Below, piece after piece: positions 8,335 to 17,549 of a stretch of DNA of 64,000 bases. The translations under genes and the position numbers were made by a program. The DNA lies in the NCBI GenBank assembly GCA_036227345.1, contig CP109468.1:248001-312000 (forward strand). Reading direction: 5' to 3'. Source of the DNA: Streptomyces sp. NBC_01463 (GTDB taxonomy: Bacteria; Actinomycetota; Actinomycetes; Streptomycetales; Streptomycetaceae). The notes below the pieces were generated by a model. That model made no database searches. It was not told the DNA's origin and saw nothing but the letters and a program-made list of their open reading frames with translations. How positions within the stretch are numbered: position 1 is the stretch's first letter; every line of letters starts with the position of its first letter.

Positions 8335-9554
8335 CCGGGGGAACGTCCGCTCCGAGCCCGCTGCCCGTCATCGGGCCGTACGTCCCCTGGCTGCCGTCGC
8401 CCGCACTGCCGGAACCCGTCGCCGCCGCGGGCCTGGCCGGTGCGCGGGTAGCAGTCAAGGACGTGATCGACCTCGCCGGCGCTCCCACCGGCAACGGGCA
8501 CCCCCTGCTGCTCGCCGAAGCCGCGACGGCTTCGCGTCATGCCTCGTGTGTGTCCCGCGTGCTGGACGCGGGAGGAGTGACCGCGGGCAAGGCCCACACC
8601 GACGAGCTCGCCTACAGTCTGGGCGGCACCAACGCCCACTACGGCGCACCCGCCAACCCCGCTGCGCCCGGCCGTCTGACGGGCGGCTCGTCCAGCGGTA
8701 CGGCGGCCGCGGTCGCCGGGCGGCTCGCCGACGTCGGGCTGGGTACCGACACCGCCGGCTCCATCCGGGTGCCGGCCTCCTACTGCGGCCTGTACGGGCT
8801 GCGCCCCACGCACCCACGCGCCGACCTCACCGGGATCAGCCCGCTCGCCCCCTCCTTCGACACCCCGGGCCTCCTCACCCGCACCCTCCCCCTGATGCGC
8901 GACGCCGCGGCGGCCCTCCTGGCAGGCACCGAGTCCGGCGACCTCACGACCCGCCGGCTGCTCGCCCCGGCCGACCTGTGGTCCCTGGCGGCTCCGGACG
9001 TACGCGCCGCACTGTCACCGGCTCTCGCCCGGCTGGCCGCCGGACTGGGTGTCGAGCCCGACCGGACCTCCCTGTTCGACGACCGGGCGCCGGTCCCGCA
9101 CGCCGCGGCCAGGGACGCCTTCACCACGGTCCAGGCCGCGGAGGTGTGGCGCGCTCACGGCCGGTGGATCACACGGGCCCGCCCGGAGTTCGGCCCGAAC
9201 GTCGCCGCACGGCTGCGGATGGCGGGCCGGGTGGGACGCGACCGCGAGGAGAGCGCCCGGGCCTGCGCGGCGGCCGTCGCCCGCTGGCTCGGCGAGCACC
9301 TGGCGGGCGCCGTACTGGCGATCCCCGCCACACCGACGCCCGCCCCGGCGTACGGCGAGCCGGGCACCGGAGTGCGCGAGGCGCTGCTCGGCCTGACCTG
9401 CCTGGCAGGTCTGGGCGGCCTTCCGGCCCTCACCGTTCCCGGTCCTCGCGCGGGCGGCCTGCCGGTCGGAATCTGCCTGCTGTCCGCACCGGGCGGAGAC
9501 GAACAGCTCCTGGTGGCAGGAGCATTCGCGGAGGCTGCTTCGGGCGGGGGATGA
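8331..9554 (+). CDS. Amidase-signature family amidase, translationally coupled
   Basis: The 407-residue amidase starts at a GTG that overlaps the preceding TGA (GTGA), a standard sign of translational coupling. The triad is Lys43 in VAVKDVIDLAG, cis-Ser120 in the GGSSSG loop, and Ser144 in GTDTAGSIRVPA, with 24 residues between the serines. It lacks the long N-terminal helical part of the first amidase and is shorter than most of the family. Its coupling to an FmdA-like enzyme points to hydrolysis of an amide intermediate in the same pathway. Confidence 0.85.
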   Translation: MTGGTSAPSPLPVIGPYVPWLPSPALPEPVAAAGLAGARVAVKDVIDLAGAPTGNGHPLLLAEAATASRHASCVSRVLDAGGVTAGKAHTDELAYSLGGTNAHYGAPANPAAPGRLTGGSSSGTAAAVAGRLADVGLGTDTAGSIRVPASYCGLYGLRPTHPRADLTGISPLAPSFDTPGLLTRTLPLMRDAAAALLAGTESGDLTTRRLLAPADLWSLAAPDVRAALSPALARLAAGLGVEPDRTSLFDDRAPVPHAAARDAFTTVQAAEVWRAHGRWITRARPEFGPNVAARLRMAGRVGRDREESARACAAAVARWLGEHLAGAVLAIPATPTPAPAYGEPGTGVREALLGLTCLAGLGGLPALTVPGPRAGGLPVGICLLSAPGGDEQLLVAGAFAEAASGGG

Positions 9555-9803
9555 CGTTCCCGAAGACGTTCGACCGGGAAGCGGCTTCGCTGACGTACGG
9601 CATCGGCCGGGGCGAAGACCTCTCCAGCCGCTCGACGTTCCGCACCAACCCCGTCGCCCGCCCCTCCCCCCTCTCTCTCCCTTTGTCCTCCACAAGGGAG
9701 TTGCTCCCCTGGTGGACTGGTGCGGATGATGTTGGTGAGGAAGCATGGGCGGGCGCGGTACGGGGGTCGTCCGCGCGATCGATGTGCGACATGAAGAGGG
9801 CCG

Positions 9804-10604
9804 ATGACTGACGAGCAGGGCATCCGGACGCCGGGGGACGGAATCGACACGGGCACGCCGCATTCGGCACGGGTGTGGAACTACTGGCTGGGCGGCAAGG
9901 ACAACTACGAGGTGGACCGCCGGCTCGGGGCGACGATGGAGGAGCTGTACCCGCAGATCATCGAGATAGCGCGCGCCTCGCGGGCGTTCCAGGCGCGGGC
10001 GGTGCGCTTTCTTGCCGGTGAGGCCGGGGTGCGCCAGTTCCTGGATCTCGGCACCGGTCTGCCGACCGCGAACGCGACGCACGAGGTCGCCCAGGAGGTC
10101 GAGCCGGCGGCACGGATCGTGTACGTGGACAACGACCCGATCGTCCTCGCCCACGCGCGTGCCCTGCTGACCAGCCGGCCCGAAGGGGCGACGGACTACG
10201 TGCACGCGGACCTGACGGACGCGAAGTCGGTGTTGCGCGAGGCAGCCCGGACGCTGGACCTCGACAAGCCGGTGGCCGTGATGGTGCTGTCGACGCTGGG
10301 ACACGTCGCGGACTCGGGCGACGCCGCGGCGCTGCTGCGCAGCTACTTGGACGTACTGCCCGTGGGCAGCTATCTGATGCTGTGCGACACCATCGGGACC
10401 CCGGAGACCGAGGCCGGTTCCGAGGAGTACGCCAGTGGCGGTGCCATGCCGTACATCTCGCGTCCCAAGGAGATCATGGCGACCTTCGCGGACGGACTCG
10501 AACTCGTGGAGCCGGGCTTCGGCTCGATCAGCCTGTGGCGCCCCGAAGAGCCTGTCGCCGGCGAACCGGTCGACCAGTGGGGATTCGTGGCCGCCAAGCG
10601 CTAG
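9804..10604 (+). CDS. SAM-dependent methyltransferase, DUF574 type
   Basis: The 266-residue protein is a DUF574 (Methyltransf_19) member, a group expanded in Streptomyces. It starts with the typical TPHSARVWNYWLGGKDNYEVD segment region, followed by the SAM-binding strand QFLDLGTGLPTANATHE. A nucleotide-binding acidic end, RIVYVDNDPIVLAHARALL, and a YVHADLTD motif follow. Substrates of the family are mostly unknown. A GAGGG element lies just before the ATG. It stands alone between the catabolic cluster and an MFS/amidase pair. Confidence 0.87.
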   Translation: MTDEQGIRTPGDGIDTGTPHSARVWNYWLGGKDNYEVDRRLGATMEELYPQIIEIARASRAFQARAVRFLAGEAGVRQFLDLGTGLPTANATHEVAQEVEPAARIVYVDNDPIVLAHARALLTSRPEGATDYVHADLTDAKSVLREAARTLDLDKPVAVMVLSTLGHVADSGDAAALLRSYLDVLPVGSYLMLCDTIGTPETEAGSEEYASGGAMPYISRPKEIMATFADGLELVEPGFGSISLWRPEEPVAGEPVDQWGFVAAKR

Positions 10605-10973
10605 CCACCACCTGTCGTACCGATCGACCACGTGGCCGGGCTGACGGTCGGCCATCGCAGTCGCGCCCGCGGCAGCCGGTCGGCGGACGCCCTCGCACAG
10701 CTCCCGGCGCGGTGCCGTGAAGCAGTGCAGGGCGTCCGGACGCGGCGACGCGGCACCGTTCCGGGCGTCTGCCGAGCCGGCATGGGGCCGCCCTCGGGCC
10801 ATCCTGCCCCTGCCTGAATGCCGGACCCTGCGAGCCCCGGGGCTCCCCCGCCTCCTGATCCCTTCCAGGCAGAAAGTTCCGCACACCCCCTTCTCCGTAC
10901 CGACTGGTCGGTACTAGCCTCGCGGCGGCGAGCACGCACTGCGGCGTGCCGTTGACCAGCACTGGGAGGCAAG
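10605..10973. other. Intergenic region upstream of the MFS/amidase pair
   Basis: No convincing gene is present in these 369 bases. The right-hand end holds an 18-bp inverted repeat (10897-10914) and presumably the promoter of the downstream transporter gene. The left part has only weak open frames without ribosome sites. Confidence 0.5.
10897..10914. promoter_or_regulatory. Candidate TetR-type operator (8-bp perfect inverted repeat)
   Basis: GTACCGAC and GTCGGTAC form perfect 8-bp arms around a TG centre, 59 bases before the MFS start. The form is typical of TetR operators with ACCGAC-type arms. No TetR gene is adjacent; the only one in the window is at 45.1-45.7 kb, so the regulator must act from elsewhere. 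Confidence 0.55.
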
Positions 10974-12683
10974 GTGTCGATTTCGCCACCGGCGGCGACG
11001 GAGCCGCGCACGGCCAAGAGGGCGCCATCGGCACTGCGCGGACTCGGGGCGCGACGACTCGACCGGTACCCCGAACCAGGCGCACGGCACTGGTACTTGG
11101 TGGTCGTCGTCCTCGTCACGATCGTCCTCTACTACCAGCTGTACATCCAGTACGCGGTGTCGACCGCCGTCATCAGCCAGTACCACATGACGTTCCTGTA
11201 CTTCGTGTACATCTCGGTGGCCGCCAACGCGGTGGGAGCGTTCTCCTCGCTGGTGGCCGGTCTCGCCGACCGCTGGGGCCGGGCCAACATCGTGGTCTAC
11301 GGGCTTCTCGCGGTCGGCCTGCTCACCACGTTCGCTCTGCCCAACGCGCCCGGAAAGGTGAGCTACCTGCTCGTCTACGCCGCGATCGCGTTCGTCGAGG
11401 GCATGATCCTGGTGGCCACACCCGCGCTGATCCGGGACTTCTCACCCCAGCTGGGCCGTGCCTCCGCCATGGGCTACTGGACGATGGGCCCGATCATCGG
11501 CAGCCTCGTCGTCACCGCCGTCACCTCACGCACCTACGGCGGCGGCACCACTTGGCAGGACGAGATCCGCTTCGCGGGCATCAGCGGTCTGGTGCTGTTC
11601 GTCGTCGCCCTGTTCGGGCTGCGCGAGCTCGCCCCGGCGCTGCGTGATCAGATCATGGTGAGTCTGCGGGACCGTGCGCTGGTCGAGGCCCGCGCCAAGG
11701 GCATGGACACGGACTCCGCGCTGCGCCCCCAGTGGCGTCAGATGCTGCGTCCGGACGTCGTCGGGTCGGCTGTCGCGATCAGCCTGTACCTGCTCCTGTA
11801 CTACGCCGCCGTCGGCAACTTCGTGCTGTACTTCGCGACCACCTTCGGCTACTCGGCGCAGCGCGCGAACGCCCTACTGAACTGGTACTGGGGGGCGAAC
11901 GCGATCACCCTCGTCGTGGCGGGAGTCGTCTCCGACCGGCTGCGGGTGCGCAAGCCGTTCATGCTGCTGGGCGGTCTCGGCTCCATCGGCTTCACTCTGT
12001 GGTTCACCCTGCGCGCCACCGAACCCCACACCGGGTACTACACGTTCGCCCTGATCGTGGCCGGCATCGGTGTGACCAGCGGCATCGCCTACTCCCCGTG
12101 GATGGCGGGGTTCACCGAGACGGTGGAGCGGCACAACCCGGCCGCCACCGCGATGGGCCTCGCCGTCTGGGGCTGGACGGTCCGCATCACCGTGGCCCTG
12201 TCCGCGGCCTTCGTACCGCTCGTGGTGAACACCGTGACCCCTCTCATCGAGTACGGGCCGGCCGTTGAACAGGCTTCGGTCCAGGCCGCGCCCGCACTGG
12301 CGGTGACCAGGGCCCACCCCGAGATCTTCGCCGAACTCGACGCGTACGCACCGGACAAGGTGCCCGCCTCCCTGCTCTCCCGCGCGGAGAAGGAGGTCGG
12401 TGCCGAGCAGCTGCGCACGGTGCGGAAAGCTGCGCCGCAGCTGAAGCTCCTGCGCGAGCACGGGCCCGAGGTACAGCGGGCCAGTGCCGACAACCCGGGC
12501 AAGTGGCAGACCTGGTGGTGGGTGTGTCTGGGCGGGCAGGTGCTGTTCCTGCCGTTCGTCTTCGTCATGTCCGGCCGATGGCGGCCGCGTGACGCCCGGC
12601 GTGACCTCCAGTTGCACGAGGAGGCCGTGGCCCGGCAGTTCGCCGAGATGAGGCCCGACTCCGAGGAAGGACGCACCGCATGA
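10974..12683 (+). CDS. MFS transporter with an extra soluble loop before the last helix
   Basis: The 569-residue transporter has about twelve membrane helices, starting with WYLVVVVLVTIVLYYQLYIQ. The cytoplasmic signature GLADRWGRANIVVYG lies between helices 2 and 3. About 90 charged, alanine-rich residues (roughly 425-515, from LIEYGPAVEQ to ADNPGKW) are inserted before the final helix, which is unusual for MFS proteins of normal size. The GTG start follows GGGAGGC. Its stop overlaps the start of an amidase by four bases (ATGA), so it probably imports the substrate of that enzyme or exports the product. Confidence 0.87.
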   Translation: MSISPPAATEPRTAKRAPSALRGLGARRLDRYPEPGARHWYLVVVVLVTIVLYYQLYIQYAVSTAVISQYHMTFLYFVYISVAANAVGAFSSLVAGLADRWGRANIVVYGLLAVGLLTTFALPNAPGKVSYLLVYAAIAFVEGMILVATPALIRDFSPQLGRASAMGYWTMGPIIGSLVVTAVTSRTYGGGTTWQDEIRFAGISGLVLFVVALFGLRELAPALRDQIMVSLRDRALVEARAKGMDTDSALRPQWRQMLRPDVVGSAVAISLYLLLYYAAVGNFVLYFATTFGYSAQRANALLNWYWGANAITLVVAGVVSDRLRVRKPFMLLGGLGSIGFTLWFTLRATEPHTGYYTFALIVAGIGVTSGIAYSPWMAGFTETVERHNPAATAMGLAVWGWTVRITVALSAAFVPLVVNTVTPLIEYGPAVEQASVQAAPALAVTRAHPEIFAELDAYAPDKVPASLLSRAEKEVGAEQLRTVRKAAPQLKLLREHGPEVQRASADNPGKWQTWWWVCLGGQVLFLPFVFVMSGRWRPRDARRDLQLHEEAVARQFAEMRPDSEEGRTA

Positions 12684-14128
12684 CCGAACAGACCCGGCTG
12701 CACGAACTCACCGCGCTCGAACAGGCCGCCGCCGTGCGGAAGGGCGAGGCCGGCCCACTGGATCTCGTACGCCATCACCTCGCCCGCGTGGAGCGGTACG
12801 ACGGACGTTTCGGCGCCTTTCTGACGCGGACTCCCGAGGCCGCACTCGCCGAAGCAGCGGCTCTCCCGGAGCGGCAGCCCGCACACCGCTCGCCACTGTT
12901 CGGTGTGCCGACCGCCGTCAAGGACCTCGTCGACACGGCCGGGGTTGCGACCACGTACGGGTCGAAGGCCTTCGCCGGTCACGTCCCTGCTACCGACGCC
13001 CACACGGTGACCCGGATGCGTGCGGCCGGCACCATCAGCCTGGGCAAGACCAACACACCCGAATTCGGCTGCTGTTGCTACACGGACAACGATCTCGTGG
13101 GCCCGGCCCGCAATCCCTGGGACCCGTCTCTCTCCGCAGGAGGGTCGAGCGGCGGAGCCGCGGTGGCCGTGGCGCTCGGCCTGGTCCCCGTCGCCCATGC
13201 AAGTGACGGCGGTGGCTCCATCCGGATCCCGGCGAGCGTCTGCGGGCTCGTCGGCATCAAGCCCTCGCGGGGCCGCGTCAGTTCGGGACCGTCAGGCGCC
13301 GAGGTCACGGGCCTCGCGGTGCAGGGTCCGCTGGCCCGGTCCGTGCGTGACGCGGCGGCCCTGCTCGACGTCCTGGCCGGGCCCGAGCCGGGCGACCCGC
13401 ACTGGGCGCCGCCGCTGCCGGCCGGCGAGTCGTTCCTCGGCCATACCGACCGGACTCCCGGACGGCTGCGCATCGGCCGGTACGCGGCACCGGCCGCCGA
13501 CGGCATCACCGTCGACCCTGCCTGCCTGGCCGCCTGGGAACACGCCTCTCACCTGCTGGAGAGCCTGGGCCACGTCGTGGAGGACATACCCACCCCGTTC
13601 GGCCCCGAGATCTCCGGGCACTTCGTGACCGCATGGGGTGTGCAGTCGCTCGGGCGCTCGCTGGAGGCCGGGCGGGAGAGCCTGCTCCGGCCGGTGACCC
13701 GGGCCTGGAGGGAGTACGGGCGCGGAGTGTCGGGCGAGCAGTTCGCCGCGGCCGTCACGGCGATGCACGGTGCCGCGCGACGCGCGATCCGTTCGACACA
13801 GGCGTACGACGTCGTGCTCACCCCTACCCTTGCGACGCTCCCGCGGAGCGTCGAGTACTTCGACGAGTCGGGCGACCCGCTGGTCAACCTGTACCGGCAG
13901 AGCGCGTTCAGCGCGTTCACCAGCCCGTACAACATGACGGGCCAGCCTGCCGTCAGCCTTCCGCTGTACTGGACGGAGGGGGGCCGGATTCCGGTCGGGG
14001 TCCAGCTCGTGGGACGCCCTGCCGACGAGGCGACGCTGATCGCGCTGAGCGCCCAGATAGAGGAGGCGAATCCCTGGCGGGACCGGTACGCGGACCTGCT
14101 CGCCGAGCCTGACGCCGGCGCGCGCTGA
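12680..14128 (+). CDS. Amidase-signature family amidase coupled to MFS transporter
   Basis: The 482-residue amidase starts within the stop of the MFS gene (ATGA). The triad is Lys81 in PTAVKDLVDTAG, cis-Ser156 in AGGSSGG, and Ser180 in SDGGGSIRIPA, again with spacings of 75 and 24. A CCCY run after the conserved TPEFG motif is unusual. The C-terminal FSAFTSPYNMTGQPAVSLP segment is the family's typical end. The closest described groups are aryl-acylamidases and cyclic-dimer hydrolases, but substrate cannot be read from sequence. With its transporter, it makes a two-gene uptake-and-hydrolysis unit. Confidence 0.88.
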   Translation: MTEQTRLHELTALEQAAAVRKGEAGPLDLVRHHLARVERYDGRFGAFLTRTPEAALAEAAALPERQPAHRSPLFGVPTAVKDLVDTAGVATTYGSKAFAGHVPATDAHTVTRMRAAGTISLGKTNTPEFGCCCYTDNDLVGPARNPWDPSLSAGGSSGGAAVAVALGLVPVAHASDGGGSIRIPASVCGLVGIKPSRGRVSSGPSGAEVTGLAVQGPLARSVRDAAALLDVLAGPEPGDPHWAPPLPAGESFLGHTDRTPGRLRIGRYAAPAADGITVDPACLAAWEHASHLLESLGHVVEDIPTPFGPEISGHFVTAWGVQSLGRSLEAGRESLLRPVTRAWREYGRGVSGEQFAAAVTAMHGAARRAIRSTQAYDVVLTPTLATLPRSVEYFDESGDPLVNLYRQSAFSAFTSPYNMTGQPAVSLPLYWTEGGRIPVGVQLVGRPADEATLIALSAQIEEANPWRDRYADLLAEPDAGAR

Positions 14129-14169
14129 CCGGAGGCGGAGGCCGGGGCGATGGACGGGGCGAAGCACCG

Positions 14170-14229
14170 CGGACGAAGTGCACACCTGGCACCTGCGGAG
14201 CTGCCCCGCACTTCGTCCGAGCGCCCCCG
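14170..14229. terminator. Bidirectional terminator between converging genes
   Basis: CGGACGAAGTGC (14170-14181) pairs perfectly with GCACTTCGTCCG (14218-14229). The hairpin lies exactly between the amidase stop and the stop of the converging FUSC gene. Confidence 0.65.
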
Positions 14230-17082
14230 CTACAGCCGCATGTCGTGGCCGATGCGTCCCGTCCCGCCCGCATTTGGCACGGACAGCAGCTCCGCATGCG
14301 GGGCGTGGGCGGAAGCCGACACGACGAGTGTGTGCGGACCCGGCCGCAGCCCGGCGACGCGGTACCGGCCCGACTGCACGGACCCTGCCGCGACCCGTTT
14401 CCCGCGCGCGTCGATCACCGTGATCCATCCCGCGCAGCCGGCCGGGTGCCGGTCGCACCGGACGGTTCCCGCGACGGTGACTCCACCGGAAGGCGTGGCC
14501 GAGACGGCTGGAGGAGTGGGCGGAACGGACTGGGGTGCGGCCGTCGCCGTTCCGGGAGCGGCAGTTGTCGAGACGCCGGCGGAGCGCCCGGAGGTCGCGG
14601 CGTCGTGGGGCGTCCGTCGGATTCCCCACTCCGCCACGAGTGCCTGCGTGCGCCGTTCCATCGGCGAACTCACGACGTCCTGCCGCGGAGTGCTGCGCAC
14701 GGTGAGTCCGCAGCGCTCCGCGTACCCGGCGAGGGATTCGTCGAGCGCGGCCAGTTCCCGCAGGGCCGTACGGATGCGGCCGGCGCGGGGCCCCGGTGGT
14801 GCCGGGTCCAGGTCCGCCTTCAGTTCCCGTATCAGCGGGGTCACTGCCTGCCAGGGCTCATCCGGTTCGCCGGTGGCCAGGGCGCGGTCCAGGGCCCGCA
14901 GCGAACCGGTCAGTGTGGTCGTGATGCGTGTGAACCGTTCGGCCTGCCGGGGCGCCAGGTCGATGTCGATGTCGGCGGCAGCCGCGAGGGCGCGGGCGTG
15001 ACCGGTGGCCGTGGTGAGCAGGGCGGTGCGGTTGTCCGCGTCCCGTTCCCGCACACCGAGGGGCATCCTGACCAGTGGCCGGACCAGGCTCACGACCTGG
15101 AAGAGGGCGGAGTCGACCGCGCGAGCGGCTCCGCGCAGCCGGACGGGGGCATCGGGGTCCTCCCAGCGCACGGCCAACTGCGAGACGAGGTCGTCGACGG
15201 CGGACACGTAGCCGCGCTCCGCCTCCCGCGTGATCCTCCGGCCGGACAGCGGGAAGATCAGTGCGGCGCACACGGTCGCGACCAGTATGCCGAGACCGTT
15301 GTCCAGCAGCCGCTCGCCGAGCAGGTGGTCCATGCCCGCGTCAGGCGTCGTCAGCCCGTACAACTGCACGAGTGCGACGACGAGGCCGACGACCCAGAAG
15401 GCGTAGGCGCGCTGCATTCCCCAGGCGCCGAGCGTGATCCCCGCCACGATGACCGTGAGCATCACGTAGACGTGACCGTGACCCACCAGGTGGAGCAGGG
15501 CGATGCCGATCACCGCGCCGACCACGGTGCCGGCCATGCGGTGGCCGAACTTGCGCAGCCGCTCATGGGTCGTGTTCGTACCGAAGAGGGTGATCATGAC
15601 GCCGACCAGCCCCCAGTAGAAACGGTGCGGGTCGATGGCGTCGGTGATCGGGCAGACGATGGCGGCGGCCACCCCCGCGTGGAGCGGTGCGCGTACGAAG
15701 GGGACGGCGCGTCGCCAGCTCGTCTCCGTCCCTGCCGCGAGCACGCGCTTCGTCGCCGCGGCCGATCCGGCGGGACGGTTGCGCTCCAGGGCGACGGTGG
15801 ACTGGAAGGGGACCTCGTCCGGTGACTCGGGAGAGTTCCGGCCCAGTGCGAGCCAGTGGGACAGCGAGCCGGCCAGCGAGTCGAGGAGGTGGGCCACGCG
15901 ACAGGCCGGTTCGACGCTCTCCGCCTGCCCGGTGCCCGTATCGGTCTGCTGCTGCACGGCATCGGGAGGGCTGGGCGCGGCATGGGGAAGGTGGGGCACA
16001 GCGTCGGCCTGCTGCCGGATGATCTCGGCTGCGGGGCGCAGTCCCTGGGCGCTGCCGAGAGGGGTGTCCCGCGCGACGACGAGTCCGACGACCAGTGCCT
16101 CGCGCAGGTCCGGAGGCACATCGAGCCGCGTCAGGTCCTGGACGGCCCGGCCTATCCCCCGCAGGGCGAGCTCCGCGTCGAAGAGGTGGCGGTGGAGCAG
16201 TTCGGCCATGTCGGGATCGGCCGCGACCTCCGGCTGGGCGAGGCGTCCGTCGATGGTGACGGTGGTGACGTTGAGCCGGCGCAGTGCGCGCGCCATACGG
16301 CGTACCGCCCGTTCCTGGTCGGCATCGGGGTCCAGTGCCTCGACGGCCGCGTCCGCCACCCGGCGGGCTTCCACGACGAACGCGCGCTGGGTGCGCAGCA
16401 GGTCCTCGCGCGGCATCGGGTAGCAGAGGAGCAGCCGGGTCGCGAGCACCGCGGCGGCGGACGTAAGGGCGACGAGGAACGCCTTGCCCGACATCCCCGC
16501 GGGGATGTTCGCCATCATGCCGACCATCAGGCCGTTGAACAGCATCATCCCCGTCAGCAGGGACAGCTGGCCGAATCGGGCCAGGAAGAACGTCAGGGCG
16601 AGCGCGCCGACCATCAGGCCGATCTCCAGGCGGCGGTCGTCGTGCAGCTCCGCGGCCAGCCACAGGACGGCGGCGTAGGGGAACGGCATCCACAGGATGG
16701 CGTGGGTGAGCCGCTGCCAGGTGTTCTCGGCGACGGCGAAGGCGCTCATCAGCCCCATCATCCCGCCGACCATCATGCCGATCATGGCCGGGATGTCGAG
16801 GGCGCGCGCCATGCCGTAGCCGACCGCGAGGGCGGTCACCATCGCGACGAACGTGCGCCATCCCGCCTGCAGCTGGCCGAGGCCGGGATCCGCCGCGAGC
16901 ACCCAGTCCCAGCGCCTTCGGGGTCCGCCCACCCGGCGTGGTGCGCGGGCGCGGGGAACACCGGCCCCGGATACGGGGGTGCATGGCGCGGCAGGCCCGG
17001 GTGCGGGGGTGGTGCCGGTGGGTGGTGCGGACGCTGCTCGGGCCGACGCCGTGCCCGACGGCGCGGCTCCTGGGCTGGTCAA
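14230..17082 (-). CDS. FUSC-family membrane protein with C-terminal carboxypeptidase-regulatory-like domain
   Basis: The ~950-residue protein has two membrane blocks of the FUSC/aromatic-acid-exporter type. The first starts near residue 76 (GWRTFVAMVTALAVGYGMAR) and the second at about 470-620 (AGVAAAIVCPITDAIDPHRF onward), each followed by a helical cytoplasmic part. The last ~85 residues, including VTVAGTVRC and SGRYRVAGLRPGPHTLVVSA, look like a carboxypeptidase-regulatory or transthyretin-like beta sandwich, an uncommon fusion. A TTG start at 17082, overlapping the MarR stop by four bases, is preferred, although a start further inside is possible. The family usually exports aromatic acids or relieves toxicity. 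MarR coupling suggests substrate-induced efflux. Confidence 0.8.
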   Translation of the reverse strand: MTSPGAAPSGTASARAASAPPTGTTPAPGPAAPCTPVSGAGVPRARAPRRVGGPRRRWDWVLAADPGLGQLQAGWRTFVAMVTALAVGYGMARALDIPAMIGMMVGGMMGLMSAFAVAENTWQRLTHAILWMPFPYAAVLWLAAELHDDRRLEIGLMVGALALTFFLARFGQLSLLTGMMLFNGLMVGMMANIPAGMSGKAFLVALTSAAAVLATRLLLCYPMPREDLLRTQRAFVVEARRVADAAVEALDPDADQERAVRRMARALRRLNVTTVTIDGRLAQPEVAADPDMAELLHRHLFDAELALRGIGRAVQDLTRLDVPPDLREALVVGLVVARDTPLGSAQGLRPAAEIIRQQADAVPHLPHAAPSPPDAVQQQTDTGTGQAESVEPACRVAHLLDSLAGSLSHWLALGRNSPESPDEVPFQSTVALERNRPAGSAAATKRVLAAGTETSWRRAVPFVRAPLHAGVAAAIVCPITDAIDPHRFYWGLVGVMITLFGTNTTHERLRKFGHRMAGTVVGAVIGIALLHLVGHGHVYVMLTVIVAGITLGAWGMQRAYAFWVVGLVVALVQLYGLTTPDAGMDHLLGERLLDNGLGILVATVCAALIFPLSGRRITREAERGYVSAVDDLVSQLAVRWEDPDAPVRLRGAARAVDSALFQVVSLVRPLVRMPLGVRERDADNRTALLTTATGHARALAAAADIDIDLAPRQAERFTRITTTLTGSLRALDRALATGEPDEPWQAVTPLIRELKADLDPAPPGPRAGRIRTALRELAALDESLAGYAERCGLTVRSTPRQDVVSSPMERRTQALVAEWGIRRTPHDAATSGRSAGVSTTAAPGTATAAPQSVPPTPPAVSATPSGGVTVAGTVRCDRHPAGCAGWITVIDARGKRVAAGSVQSGRYRVAGLRPGPHTLVVSASAHAPHAELLSVPNAGGTGRIGHDMRL

Positions 17083-17549
17083 CTGGTCTCCGATTCCATC
17101 GCGTTCAGCAGGGTGGTGAGGGCGTCGCGGGCGTCGCCCACCGCGCGCTCGGAGTCCTCGACGCCGGCGTCGAGGCCCCTCAGGAGCGCCGCGGCCATCC
17201 GTCGGCGCCCTTCTTCGAGCAGGGTCCGGCCGGCCGGCGTCAGGGTCGCCCCCACGACACGCCGGTCGGGTGCGCAGCGTTCGCGCGAGGCCAGCCCGCG
17301 TTCTTCGAGGCTCTGCAGGACCACGGTCACGCGCGGCTGCGCCATACCCGTGTACGCCGCGAGTGCGGTCACCCGCCGGGGGCGGTCCTCCAGCGCGTCG
17401 AGTACGGCCGCCTGGCTGCGGGTGAGTCCGAATTCGCCCGTGCGGAAGAGTGTCTGCGCCAGTCGTCCGATGCCTCTGAGGAGGCCCCGGGCAGCGGCCT
17501 CGATGCGCTGCTCGTCGGTGAGCCCTGACGGGGATGACGATTGATGCAT
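17079..17549 (-). CDS. MarR family transcriptional regulator
   Basis: The 156-residue winged-helix protein has LTRSQAAVLDALEDRPRRV as the first helices, MAQPRVTVVLQSLEERGLA as the recognition helix region, and an RCAPDRRVVGATLTPAGRTL wing. MarR repressors usually bind phenolic compounds and control the efflux gene beside them. It is followed without a gap by the FUSC gene, and the two probably form an operon. No clear ribosome site precedes the ATG at 17549; a TTGACA box sits only 17 bases upstream, so a slightly later start or leaderless message is possible. Confidence 0.88.
   Translation of the reverse strand: MHQSSSPSGLTDEQRIEAAARGLLRGIGRLAQTLFRTGEFGLTRSQAAVLDALEDRPRRVTALAAYTGMAQPRVTVVLQSLEERGLASRERCAPDRRVVGATLTPAGRTLLEEGRRRMAAALLRGLDAGVEDSERAVGDARDALTTLLNAMESETS

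Noticed and set aside
9660..9712. CT-rich tract and short CTCCCTT/AAGGGAG repeat
   Set aside because: The stem is only 7 bp and the tract gives no clear terminator or operator.
9551..9811. An 87-residue open frame overlapping the amidase stop (ATGA)
   Set aside because: The overlap looks like coupling, but the product is low-complexity, resembles no family and runs into the methyltransferase start; coding character falls off after the amidase stop.
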